Source: Periweissella fabaria
Lineage (GTDB): Bacteria > Bacillota > Bacilli > Lactobacillales > Lactobacillaceae
Assembly: GCF_918814575.1 (NCBI RefSeq)
Contig: NZ_CAKKNS010000004.1
Location: forward strand, 62,001-126,000
Length of the DNA stretch: 64,000 nt
Direction of reading: 5' to 3'
Each line of letters begins with the position of its first letter. Position 1 is the first letter of the stretch. A program made the position numbers and the translations under genes. The notes under the pieces are model-generated. The model was not told the DNA's origin. It saw only the letters and a list, made by a program, of their open reading frames with translations, and did no database searches. Below, one piece after another: positions 20,667 through 29,623 of this stretch.

Positions 20667-21464
20667 TTACTCCTTTTTAGCTCGTTTTTGATTTGATACA
20701 AGCTTAATTAAAATTAATGCAATAACACCTAAAAAAAGAAAGAAAATAATTGTCAAAACACTGGCCGCATTTCCGTTGGTGTTCATTAAGCGATACATAT
20801 AAATTTTCAAGGTCTGGTATTGGCCGGTTAAGAAAATGTTGGTAATTACATATTCTGTAAATGCTGCCGCAAAAGTTAACAATAATCCCACCATCAACCC
20901 TGCGCGGATATTTGGCAACACTACGCGGATAAAAGCACCTACCTTACTATCACCGAGTAATTGGGCTTGTTCAAACATCCCTCGAAAATCATCACCCATA
21001 AAAGCATTGTTCAAACTTTGATAAAATGCGGGTAAACAAATTGCGGAAATTGTCAAAATCAAAATTATTATTTTAGGTACAGCGACATTACCGTATAGTT
21101 GGACTAATCCTGTAACTAAAACAATTCCTGGAATTGAATACGGTAATATCGAAAGGTACCGTAATTTTTCTTTTAACTTTGGATTGTAGACATTGGCATA
21201 AAAAATGACTGGTAAAAAAGCGACCATCGTCACAATTACAACAGCTATTGCCAGTAGTAACGATCGAATCACTGACGGAATAAAATTCGGATCAGCAGTC
21301 AAGACACCATACCATTTGAACGTCAAACCATTCGGTAAAATGGTTTTGACCCAAACCGTCGAAATTGAATAAAAAAACGTCGCTACAATAGGCGCTAGTA
21401 AGAATATTGCAATCAGGGTAATCACTAATTGTGGGCGCCACTTATTGACCCTTTGTACTTTCAT
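20667..21464 (-). CDS. ABC transporter permease (second)
   Basis: The inner-membrane permease has six predicted transmembrane segments and the EAA-type cytoplasmic loop near residue 185 (EQAQLLGDSKVGAFIRVVLP). The start at 21464 follows GAGGAAG and lies one base past the stop of the first permease. It forms the transport channel with that protein. 265 residues is typical of PotC/PhnV-like subunits. Confidence 0.92.
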   Translation of the reverse strand: MKVQRVNKWRPQLVITLIAIFLLAPIVATFFYSISTVWVKTILPNGLTFKWYGVLTADPNFIPSVIRSLLLAIAVVIVTMVAFLPVIFYANVYNPKLKEKLRYLSILPYSIPGIVLVTGLVQLYGNVAVPKIIILILTISAICLPAFYQSLNNAFMGDDFRGMFEQAQLLGDSKVGAFIRVVLPNIRAGLMVGLLLTFAAAFTEYVITNIFLTGQYQTLKIYMYRLMNTNGNAASVLTIIFFLFLGVIALILIKLVSNQKRAKKE

Positions 21465-21465
21465 A

Positions 21466-22287
21466 CTACTTCCTCTTTCTGTTGATGATTCGATTACCAA
21501 CTAACACTAACATTGCCATGACTGCTGCAAAAATAGTTGCTAAAGCACATGCAAGTGGCACATTGGCATTCAATGAGCCATCAATTAACGACCCAATCAC
21601 GATTGGAATTGAAATAAAGTTGTTCCCCGTTAAGGCATACATCGTTTCATATGTTCCCATCGCATTGGCAAATAAAATAATAAATGTTTCGATAATGTTT
21701 GGTAGCAAAATTGGTAAAATAATGGTCTTAATAAAGAAAGAGCGATTTGCGCCCAAGACTAATGCAGCTTCAAACCACTCTTTCTTGATTTCTTTCATTG
21801 GTGCGTAAAGGAATAAAATTCCCAACGGTACTTCAAAAAACGTATAGGCCAAAATTAAACCTTGCAAGGAATAGATACTAAAACCGCCTAAAAAGCCAAT
21901 ATGCAACGTGTGGGCTAATGCTTTGGCAATACCGGCATTTCCAAACACAATAATTAATGAAAATGCTAATGGAATCCCTGCAAAACTTGCTGCCAAGTTA
22001 AACAAAATAATTAAAATATTTTGCGTCCGTTCAGCTAACTGTGTAATCGCCCAGGCACCTAAAATGGAAATAACTAAGCCGATGATACCGGCAATTAGTG
22101 ATATCCATAAACTATTGAAAATTGCCATACGGTAGTAGTTTTGGCTAAAAATAGTGGTGTAATTACTAAAGGTAAATCCACCATCCATGCCCTGAAAACC
22201 GGCAATTATCATAACAACAACGGGCAAAACCAATCCAACTAACATCACTAAGCTAAACGGGAAAAATAACTTGACCTTCGAACCCAT
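21466..22287 (-). CDS. ABC transporter permease (first)
   Basis: The 273-residue permease has about six transmembrane helices and an EAA loop (FEAALVLGANRSFFIKTIILP) that contacts the ATPase. It is PotB/PhnU-like. A strong AGGAG site precedes its ATG, 17 bases after the binding-protein gene. Substrate is undetermined. Confidence 0.92.
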   Translation of the reverse strand: MGSKVKLFFPFSLVMLVGLVLPVVVMIIAGFQGMDGGFTFSNYTTIFSQNYYRMAIFNSLWISLIAGIIGLVISILGAWAITQLAERTQNILIILFNLAASFAGIPLAFSLIIVFGNAGIAKALAHTLHIGFLGGFSIYSLQGLILAYTFFEVPLGILFLYAPMKEIKKEWFEAALVLGANRSFFIKTIILPILLPNIIETFIILFANAMGTYETMYALTGNNFISIPIVIGSLIDGSLNANVPLACALATIFAAVMAMLVLVGNRIINRKRK

Positions 22288-22304
22288 ATTTCACACTCCT
22301 AACC

Positions 22305-23396
22305 TTACTTACCTAGCACTTCTGATTGCCACAATTGCGCTAGCTTCAAGGTTGTTGCATTCCAAGCAGCTCCATCTTTAACGTGGTAAACATCCTTGTA
22401 GTCACTGTCTGGTAATAATTGTGCTGCAACATCGGCTGGAAGTTTAACATCTTTTCGAATTGGACGAGCAAAACCTTTGGCTAAATTAATTTGACCGGCA
22501 TCTGACAAGATGTAGTTACGCGCTAACTTAGCTGCGTTAGGGTGAGCAGCATTTTTGTTAATAACTTCGGCGTATCCACTCATTACAGAACCATCAGTTG
22601 GAATTGTAATCTTGTAACGACTGTTATCGCCAATTAACTTACGGTAATTAAGGGCGTTAAAGTCCCACACAATTGCGACTTGTGTTTCACCTTTTTGAAG
22701 ATTTTGAACCGTTAAGTTATTAGTTGATAAACGGTGTTCTTTTTGTAATTTTTGGAAGAATTTAATCCCTGGTTGAATATCTTTTTCGTTACCACCGTTG
22801 GCCACGGCAGCGGCTAACACCCCATATTGGGATTGGGCAGCGGTCGTAACATCCCCAAGATCAACATTGTATTTACCATCAGCCAGTTGTTGCCAAGAAG
22901 TTGGGGCATCACTCGCTTTAACATTTTTAGTATCTGTAATAAAGGCAATGGTACCTGTGTATCCAGCTGACCAGTAACCTTTAGAATCTTTAGCCCATGC
23001 AGGTATTTGATCCCAGTATTTTGTTTTGTATGCTGTTAAGAGATTTTGTTTAACTGCAGTTGGGGCAACGTTAATCCCAATATCACCAATATCAGCCGCA
23101 CTCGCCGTTTTACCAACTGACTTAAAGTTTTGTAGTTCTTGTGCACTCGACATATCAGTATCTTGGTGTTTTACCCCAAATTTATCCTTCAAATCATTCC
23201 AAGTACCAACCCAGTTAGCCCAAGAATCTGGCATCCCAACCGAACGAACCATACCTTCTTTTTTCGCATTTTTAGTAATGGTTGTTAAGTTATCAGAAGT
23301 CGCTGAATCATCAGCTTGCGTTGAACACCCTGCCAATAAAGTACCAGTTAAAGCCAAACTTAAAACTAAGATTCCAGATTTTTTGCCAAATTTCAT
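22305..23396 (-). CDS. ABC transporter substrate-binding lipoprotein
   Basis: The 363-residue protein has a lipoprotein signal peptide ending in LLAGC, so the mature N-terminus is Cys24 anchored to the membrane. The remainder matches family 1/6 binding proteins of the iron, thiamine, polyamine and phosphonate group. I chose ATG at 23396 because AAAGGGG lies just upstream; an ATG six codons earlier contains that site. It is the first gene of the operon. Together with two phosphoesterases downstream, an anionic phosphate ester is a plausible ligand (inference). Confidence 0.9.
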   Translation of the reverse strand: MKFGKKSGILVLSLALTGTLLAGCSTQADDSATSDNLTTITKNAKKEGMVRSVGMPDSWANWVGTWNDLKDKFGVKHQDTDMSSAQELQNFKSVGKTASAADIGDIGINVAPTAVKQNLLTAYKTKYWDQIPAWAKDSKGYWSAGYTGTIAFITDTKNVKASDAPTSWQQLADGKYNVDLGDVTTAAQSQYGVLAAAVANGGNEKDIQPGIKFFQKLQKEHRLSTNNLTVQNLQKGETQVAIVWDFNALNYRKLIGDNSRYKITIPTDGSVMSGYAEVINKNAAHPNAAKLARNYILSDAGQINLAKGFARPIRKDVKLPADVAAQLLPDSDYKDVYHVKDGAAWNATTLKLAQLWQSEVLGK

Positions 23397-23654
23397 CAGA
23401 AAATCCCCTTTCATTCAATACCATAACTATACAAGGCCAATATTTATTTTTAAGACACGAAGTTGTAAATTTTTGTATCAATTTAGTCCATTTCTTAGTT
23501 AGTCGTATTATTCTAAATATTCTATTTGGCCTTTTAACTTTCTAATCCAAGCCTCGTATATCAAGAATTTGTCAAATAATTTGTTCACAGTTCCAGCTAC
23601 CATAGCTAAATATTCATATTAATCTTGTATTAAATCGTTACGCTAAATTTACAT

Positions 23655-23697
23655 AAAAAAACACTTTAGAAAATAATTTTTCTAAAGTGTTTTTTAC
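23655..23697 (-). terminator. Terminator of the Sir2 unit; rest of 23397-23732 gap empty
   Basis: The arms AACACTTTAGAAAA and TTTTCTAAAGTGTT carry T runs. The other roughly 260 bases of the gap are AT-rich leader and promoter DNA for the ABC operon, with no frame or RNA motif that I recognise. Confidence 0.87.
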
Positions 23698-23732
23698 TAT
23701 TTAATTTGTCGCAAACTTACTTGCATTACTTG

Positions 23733-24434
23733 TTAGTCGATATCAATTGCTTCAAACGCCTTCACCGCATCACCAATATTTTGGTGCACAAATGCCGGCG
23801 CCGGAATTCGTTCTAAATTAACTGCCACAACTTGTGTCTGTGCTTGGGCGTATTCCAGTAATCCCGCAAATGGATAAACGACGAAACTGGTCCCAACAAT
23901 CACAATTAAGTCCGCTGCATGAACCCATTCCATCGCTTGCTCAACTTTAAAAGGAATTTCACCATACAAGGTAATATTTGGTCGGAGTAATGCTCCATCT
24001 TCCCGATACAATCCATGCTGATAAGTATGGTAATCAACATGTTGGTTATCCTTTGGAGCATAAATGTCATAAATATTACCATGAAATTCAATCACATCTT
24101 CAGCATTTGCCCCCGCCTTGAGATGTAGGCCATCAACATTTTGAGTAATGATTTTAGCTTTGCCTTGTTGCGTTAGGGCTGCCATTTTTTGATGAATGAC
24201 ATTGGGTTGAGCATCGGGATAAAACATGTTATCCATAATGAATTGATACATTGCTGCTGGTTGTTCTTGTAATGCATCGGTACTTAAAAGATATTCAGGC
24301 CGCAAAGTTTGATTATGATATAAGCCGTTTTTAGAACGGTAATCTGGAATTCCCGAAGCCGTTGATACACCTGCTCCTGTCATAAAAACAATTTTTTTAG
24401 CGGTATTAATCAGTGCTTGTAAATCAACTGGCAT
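23733..24434 (-). CDS. Sir2-family NAD-dependent deacylase lacking zinc cysteines
   Basis: The 233-residue sirtuin has GAGVSTASGIPDYRS (about 20-34), TQNVDGLH (about 98-105), the catalytic His in EFHGN near 120 and GTSFVVYPFAG (about 182-192). The usual four zinc-binding cysteines after the catalytic His are missing, and the whole protein contains no Cys. Zinc-free sirtuins exist, and some act as ADP-ribosyltransferases. The activity here is uncertain. It begins a short distance after the HExxH gene and is probably in the mvaA operon. Confidence 0.88.
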   Translation of the reverse strand: MPVDLQALINTAKKIVFMTGAGVSTASGIPDYRSKNGLYHNQTLRPEYLLSTDALQEQPAAMYQFIMDNMFYPDAQPNVIHQKMAALTQQGKAKIITQNVDGLHLKAGANAEDVIEFHGNIYDIYAPKDNQHVDYHTYQHGLYREDGALLRPNITLYGEIPFKVEQAMEWVHAADLIVIVGTSFVVYPFAGLLEYAQAQTQVVAVNLERIPAPAFVHQNIGDAVKAFEAIDID

Positions 24435-24449
24435 GGGCGGCCTCCTTAA

Positions 24450-25445
24450 TTAATCGTTGTCAGTATCGGTTGCTTCTTCTTCACGTAAGGTGTATGGCAT
24501 GGCAATACTATCAAATAACTCTTCAACTGTCATATCATAAAGTTGCTTAAACCATTCTGTTGAGCCTCCACTAACTGTTTCAGGAACTGAAATGACAAAG
24601 CCGTTTTGGCGGTCAAGACGATTCAAACCAACAAAGGCCCGTTCACCAGTCTTTTTATCCAACATATCAGAATGGAAAACTTCAAAGATTTGGCGTACTT
24701 GCATCCCAGCTTGTCGTTTTGAAAGCACACTTGTCAAAGTTGCATATTCTGTCGCGTGTAATTCAGGCATGTGCCAAATTGCCATTTGTTCGTCAAAGGC
24801 TTTGAATAATTTGACAATTGCGCGGCGCATGCTAAATGGTGAATTGATTGGTTTTTTAGTAATTACGGCGTTAATATTTTTCGCAGCTTCGTAGGCCAAT
24901 GGATAATCTTTACGGAAACGAGCCATGTATTTACGTTTATCATCATCTTCGCTATAGAAAGCAAAGGCATCTAGCAACGTTAGTAAACGTAAAGCGGCTT
25001 CATCATCATTTTTAGCTCCTTCAACTGTTAGCGTATCACTAACTCCAGCTGCATATGCTTCAGCCACTTCCGCATTCAAAACACCATGCTTCCGTTGCTC
25101 TTGGGCAATAATTTGGTGCGCAACAACATCATACAATCGCGTTGTCATACTCATCATTTGTTCGTTTAATTCTTGATCATCAAATTTTAAATCAAACATT
25201 ACTTGTGGGAAGCCAGTCAATGACATTAAAATATGCATTAATTCATGTGTTGCGGTGTAATCAGGTGCTGTCACGTCACTAACTTGAATGAGCAAGCGAC
25301 TGCCCATCATATCACGGGTTGCTTGATTATAAGTAATTTGACCACTTTTTTGAGCACCTAAGCGCACCATAATTTCCCCAGGGAAAATATCATTAATTTG
25401 TTGTAAAAGTTGTTGTGTTACTTGTCCTAAACGTGCTTCTGTCAT
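24450..25445 (-). CDS. IpaB/EvcA-like hypothetical protein with HExxH motif
   Basis: The 331-residue soluble protein resembles lactobacillar proteins labelled IpaB/EvcA family, a name with no known function behind it. HELMH at residues 67-71 fits the zinc-metallopeptidase consensus HExxH, so a protease-like fold is possible, but no third ligand can be assigned. The start ATG overlaps the mvaA stop in TAATG, so translation is coupled to HMG-CoA reductase. No signal peptide or membrane segment is visible. Confidence 0.72.
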   Translation of the reverse strand: MTEARLGQVTQQLLQQINDIFPGEIMVRLGAQKSGQITYNQATRDMMGSRLLIQVSDVTAPDYTATHELMHILMSLTGFPQVMFDLKFDDQELNEQMMSMTTRLYDVVAHQIIAQEQRKHGVLNAEVAEAYAAGVSDTLTVEGAKNDDEAALRLLTLLDAFAFYSEDDDKRKYMARFRKDYPLAYEAAKNINAVITKKPINSPFSMRRAIVKLFKAFDEQMAIWHMPELHATEYATLTSVLSKRQAGMQVRQIFEVFHSDMLDKKTGERAFVGLNRLDRQNGFVISVPETVSGGSTEWFKQLYDMTVEELFDSIAMPYTLREEEATDTDND

Positions 25446-26683
25446 TATTTCTCTCTCATTTCTGTTAATAATTGGCGGGCAGTTTGCATATCAGCATGCG
25501 GCATTTGTTGTAAGCGTGTGACTAATATTGGGACTTCCGTAATTGTCGCACCAACTGCCAATGCTAATGATTTTAATTGTAATTGCATGTGACCAGCTTG
25601 AATGCCGCTAGTAACTAAGGCGCGCAGTGCTGATAAGTTTTGGGCTAAGCCGACAGCGGCAATGACTTGGGCTAGTTCCCCGGCTGATTCAACTGCTAAC
25701 AACTTATGGTTAGCTTGGACTAGTGGCACAATTCCAATTGAACCACCTACAACCCCTACCGGCATTGGTACCGTAATTTCACCATATAAAGTTGTCGCAT
25801 CATGCGACCACGTCACTAAATTACGATATTGACCATCCCGGGCAGCGTAGGCATGAATACCTGCACTAATCGCGCGCCAGTCATTACCACTGGCCATCAC
25901 AACTGCATCAATCCCGTTCATCACACCTTTATTTTCAGTCGTTGCGCGATATGCATCCCGTTGACTAAATTGATTAGCTAATACAATCCGTTGGGCAATA
26001 TCCGCCGCCTCAAAGCCAGCTTTTGCAACTGCTTTAAATGGTAATGCCACTTTTGCTGTTACTAATGATGTTGTTGCTAAATTAGATAATATTGCCATCA
26101 CAACATTACCGACTTGTTGCGTTTTGATATAACTTGCAACTGCTTCACTAATCGTATTAACAACATTGGCACCCATCGCGGCTTGCGTATCAATGTGCAA
26201 GTCTACTGAAACAAAGCCATCACCTAAATCTCTTGTCGCAATGTGCTTTAAGCCGCCACCACGTTGCGCCATGGATGGATGCGCAGCATTACCAATTTCA
26301 ATCAAATACGGCGCTTGCTCTGCAACAAGGGTTGTAACCGCTGCAAAATCGGCTTCATTAATTAATACTTGGCCAATCATTTCACGTGAAACATTCGTTG
26401 CCGTTAACCCGCCACCCATGTTAATCATGCGCGCTCCATTTGATGCAGCCGCAATTACTGAGGGTTCTTCTGTGACCATTGGCACTTGGTATGTTCGCTC
26501 ATTAATTACAATATTTGGTAAAATACCTTCTGGTAACGGAAAACTCGTAACATAGTTTTCAATCATTTGTTCATTGATTGCCGAATAATTGGTAGTAAAT
26601 AATGCTTGTTCACTCGCTGTCAGCTTAGTAGTTGCTGCAAGTGTTGCTAAGCGTTGTTGCCAGTCCATTTGATGAAATTTCAT
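25445..26683 (-). CDS. mvaA: Hydroxymethylglutaryl-CoA reductase, class II
   Basis: The enzyme reduces HMG-CoA to mevalonate for isoprenoid synthesis in lactic acid bacteria. The 412-residue protein has ENYVTSFPLPEG near residue 35, TEEPSVIAAASNGA near 65, AAMGANVVNTISEAV near 165, the KG of ENKGVMNGID near 210 and GGSIGIVPLV near 310. These fit the bacterial class II type of 400-430 residues. I chose ATG at 26683 because AGAGAGG is just upstream; a frame extending 49 codons further enters the divergent leader of the GTPase gene. Confidence 0.93.
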   Translation of the reverse strand: MKFHQMDWQQRLATLAATTKLTASEQALFTTNYSAINEQMIENYVTSFPLPEGILPNIVINERTYQVPMVTEEPSVIAAASNGARMINMGGGLTATNVSREMIGQVLINEADFAAVTTLVAEQAPYLIEIGNAAHPSMAQRGGGLKHIATRDLGDGFVSVDLHIDTQAAMGANVVNTISEAVASYIKTQQVGNVVMAILSNLATTSLVTAKVALPFKAVAKAGFEAADIAQRIVLANQFSQRDAYRATTENKGVMNGIDAVVMASGNDWRAISAGIHAYAARDGQYRNLVTWSHDATTLYGEITVPMPVGVVGGSIGIVPLVQANHKLLAVESAGELAQVIAAVGLAQNLSALRALVTSGIQAGHMQLQLKSLALAVGATITEVPILVTRLQQMPHADMQTARQLLTEMREK

Positions 26684-26717
26684 AATCTGCCTCTCTTTTG
26701 TCGATATATATTTTATC

Positions 26718-26777
26718 ATGTTTGCCAATCCCCTAGCCACATGAAAACTAGGTAATCCGGCGTTTCCTAGTTTTTTT
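26718..26777 (+). promoter_or_regulatory. Candidate leader attenuator of the Tet(M)-like GTPase gene
   Basis: An intrinsic terminator (AAAACTAGG 26744-26752, CCTAGTTTT 26766-26774, then T to 26777) lies 50 bases before the GTPase start. Upstream, CCTAG at 26732-26736 could instead pair with the CTAGG arm. This segment lies within a possible eight-codon leader frame, ATG 26718 to TGA 26742-26744. The leader frame has no clear ribosome site, and the promoter was not located. Attenuation is therefore a hypothesis. Confidence 0.4.
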
Positions 26778-26828
26778 AATGCTAAATTGCTACAATTAAT
26801 AGTAATTTCCTGTTCATAGGAGGCACAC

Positions 26829-28760
26829 ATGAAAAAAACTACGATTGGGGTCTATGCCCACGTTGATGCAGGTAAAACAACCTTTAGCGAGGCATTATTA
26901 TACGCATGTAACACCATTTCGACATTCGGCCGCGTGGATAAACAAACGACCTTATTAGATTATCATGCGATTGAACGCAATAAAGGAATTACGGTCTTTA
27001 GTGACATCTCACATTTCACTTATCAAGATCAAGAATATCAATTACTTGATACGCCAGGACATACTGATTTAATTGCCGAAATGGAACAAACGCTCCCAGT
27101 TGTTGATATTGCCATTTTAGTTATTAATGGTAATGATGGTGTTCAAAGCCATACATTAACGTTATACCGGATGTTAAAAAAACAGCATATTCCGGTTTAT
27201 ATCTTTATTAATAAACTTGATAGTCAAACAAGTGATTTAGAACACTGCCTTCAAGGTATTCGTACGTATCTCACATCAGATAGTTACTATTTAACCAGTA
27301 TTAGTGAGTTAACAACACCCGCTTACTTAGAATGGTTAGCAAATTATGACGAAGCCATCTTAGAGGCTGTTCTTGATGAACAAGTCAAACCAACATTAGC
27401 CTTAGCGGCTACTCAACGGGTCATTGCTAATGAAGCCGCCCAAATCATTATGGGTGGTAGCGCCTTAAAGCAACTCGGGATTACCGAATTTATGACCGTC
27501 ATTAACCAAACTGCGTTACCAATTGAAGCACCCATTAAAACTGATTTTGGGGCCTATGTTTATAAAATTATTTACAACGACAAACATGAACGCATTACCC
27601 TTTTAAAAATTATGGCCGGGGAATTAGTCCCCCGAACAAGTCTTGTTATTGGGGATGAAGTTGAAAAAATTAATGAATTACGGCGCTATTCCGGAGCCCA
27701 ATATCAACAGATTTCTTGTGCCACTGCCGGTGATATTATCGGTGTTACTGGTTTAAAAACGACGCAAATTGGGATGGGATTAGGAAATTATGTACCGACT
27801 TTTAGCGAACCTAAAAAGCCCATGCTTCGGGCAACTATGACTTCAGCAACTCCCCTAGATACTAATTTTTATCAAGTCATTCAACACATTAAAGAGCAGA
27901 TGCCCTTGATTGAGCTTCATTTCCCTAAAGATACGCATATGATTTATATTGATTTTGTTGGAAAAATTCAACTTGAGGTTTTCCAAGATTTGCTCGCCCA
28001 AACCACGCCGTATCAAATTGAATTTTCCGAATACACCGTCCTTTATCAAGAAACAATCACCGACACCGTTATCGGTTACGGCCATTATGAACCGCTTGGG
28101 CACTATGCTGATATTACCCTCAAATTAAGCCCTAGTAATACACCCGGTCTTAGTTTTAGTAGTGAAGTACCACTCGAACAACTATCAAAACAAGCACAAA
28201 ATATTATCGGTGACAGCATTTTCGCCCGCCCGCAATTAGGTGTCTTAACCGGATCACCACTTACTAAAGTTCATTTTACTTTAATAGCTGGTAAGTTAAG
28301 TCTTGTTCACACAAGTAAAGGGGATGAACGAGCAGCAACTTGGCGGGCAATTCGCCAAGGTTTAGAACAAGCACAGTCACAAGTATTGGAACCTTGGTAT
28401 GCTTTTGAAATTATCGCTCCTCTTGATTACATGGGCCGTATTTTAGCAGATATTCCAAAAATGCATGGCCGGTTTAATCCACCGGTAATTAACGATGACA
28501 TTGCCCTAATCCATGGGGAAGGGCCAGTACGTGACTTAGCTCAGTATCCGGAAACGTTAGCCGCCCTTTCTAAAGGTAAAGCTAGCATTCAATTTGATTT
28601 TTATGATTACTTACCGTGTTATGATGCAACAGCAGTTATTGAAAGCATCGGCTACGAAAAAGACCGCGACCTTGATTATCCTTCAAGTTCCATTCATTTC
28701 AAAAAAGGAGCGGGCTACGAAGTGAAATGGCAAGACGTCTTATTACGACGACAATCATAG
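26829..28760 (+). CDS. Tet(M)/TetO-like translation GTPase
   Basis: This 643-residue EF-G-like GTPase has G1 AHVDAGKTT (10-18), KGIT switch I, DTPGH, NKLD, then domains II-V as in ribosomal protection proteins. The loop that carries SPVST in Tet(M)/Tet(O) domain IV, which displaces tetracycline, is not conserved; LVHTSKGDER-like residues stand there. Tetracycline resistance should not be assumed, and a housekeeping or other ribosome-rescue role is possible. It is divergent from mvaA. AGGAGG precedes the ATG. Confidence 0.85.
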   Translation: MKKTTIGVYAHVDAGKTTFSEALLYACNTISTFGRVDKQTTLLDYHAIERNKGITVFSDISHFTYQDQEYQLLDTPGHTDLIAEMEQTLPVVDIAILVINGNDGVQSHTLTLYRMLKKQHIPVYIFINKLDSQTSDLEHCLQGIRTYLTSDSYYLTSISELTTPAYLEWLANYDEAILEAVLDEQVKPTLALAATQRVIANEAAQIIMGGSALKQLGITEFMTVINQTALPIEAPIKTDFGAYVYKIIYNDKHERITLLKIMAGELVPRTSLVIGDEVEKINELRRYSGAQYQQISCATAGDIIGVTGLKTTQIGMGLGNYVPTFSEPKKPMLRATMTSATPLDTNFYQVIQHIKEQMPLIELHFPKDTHMIYIDFVGKIQLEVFQDLLAQTTPYQIEFSEYTVLYQETITDTVIGYGHYEPLGHYADITLKLSPSNTPGLSFSSEVPLEQLSKQAQNIIGDSIFARPQLGVLTGSPLTKVHFTLIAGKLSLVHTSKGDERAATWRAIRQGLEQAQSQVLEPWYAFEIIAPLDYMGRILADIPKMHGRFNPPVINDDIALIHGEGPVRDLAQYPETLAALSKGKASIQFDFYDYLPCYDATAVIESIGYEKDRDLDYPSSSIHFKKGAGYEVKWQDVLLRRQS

Positions 28761-28792
28761 CCAAAAAGAACCAATATACTGAAATACTAATA

Positions 28793-28818
28793 AAAAAGGC
28801 TAGGAAAATTTATTTTTC
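28793..28818 (+). terminator. 5' half of a split terminator
   Basis: AAAAAAGGCTAGGAAAATTT and the following loop match the left side of the intact terminator at 4705-4741, with one inserted G. The 3' arm is missing. A matching 3' arm occurs at 36165-36190, just beyond the island's other end. Confidence 0.6.
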
Positions 28819-29280
28819 TGAACTGCCCCCCATAAATTGGAGTGATGTTTTAAGCGATTAATTGGATGGCGTGGTTCTGGAATTCAACCGGACTCATGCC
28901 ATCCAATTTTTCTTTAATTCGTTTATTATTGTAGTAATCCATAAATTCAATAACTACTGATTTTAGTTCAGCGAATGTAGGATCAGTTTTCTTGTAAACA
29001 TGTGTAATTGCATTAGTAAAAACTACTACTTGAAAGGCGTTTTGCCAATTTAATATTCAGTTCTCGCTTTAATTCGACTATTAATTGGGCTTTTTCGAAG
29101 TTTGAGATTTCTTCTTCTTTTGAATTAAAGAGTCTATTTTTTCCAAGTAATCTACCCGTGCCCGTAGGTAATCATTCTCATCTTGTAATTCTTTCTTGGT
29201 TTTCTCTGGTTTATTTTGCATTGGGGCAATACTTCCTTTATTCGGTTTAAGGCGTCCCGCAAACAAATCTTATTCTCACT
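28819..29280 (-). pseudogene. Left IS3-family remnant (orfA C-part, orfB ends fused)
   Basis: On the minus strand, 29266-29081 encodes a leucine-zipper-like stretch typical of the orfA C-terminus (LRARVDYLEKIDSLIQ). This is followed by the orfB start (RLSSSSFY), a frameshift, HVYKKTD, and then directly the transposase C-terminus YYNNKRIKEKLDGMSPVEF, with its stop at 28850-28852. The catalytic core is deleted, so it cannot transpose itself. The terminal inverted repeat begins at 28819. No gene was found in 29281-29623, apart from a chance-level LPETG in one frame near 29310. Confidence 0.75.
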
Positions 29281-29623
29281 GATAAATCTTCATTACCGGA
29301 AACTGGTACAACACTAACCGCATATCACCCTGTGATGCCTCCTAGACGAATTTTTAGATGACATAATCACGGCTATAGATAGTTGTCTACACGCCGGTAC
29401 CTATGAGTACTAACTTTGTGAAGTCGAAAAATCAATCAATTCCGTGCTTATTTAGTGTACCCTCACAGACTCAAAAAAATTCGGAGCCTTGATATCAGAA
29501 TATATACATTACCTACACCAGAAAATTCTAATTTGGTAAGTGCTGTAGTCTTATATTTATATTTTCCCTCCTGGGGAACCCAATAAAGTTTCTTATATAT
29601 TTTTATATGACTATGAAGAAGAA

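Noticed and set aside
29278-29362. LPETG-containing frame after the left IS remnant
   Set aside because: No hydrophobic span or basic tail follows, and the frame closes quickly. Chance or too decayed to call an anchor remnant.
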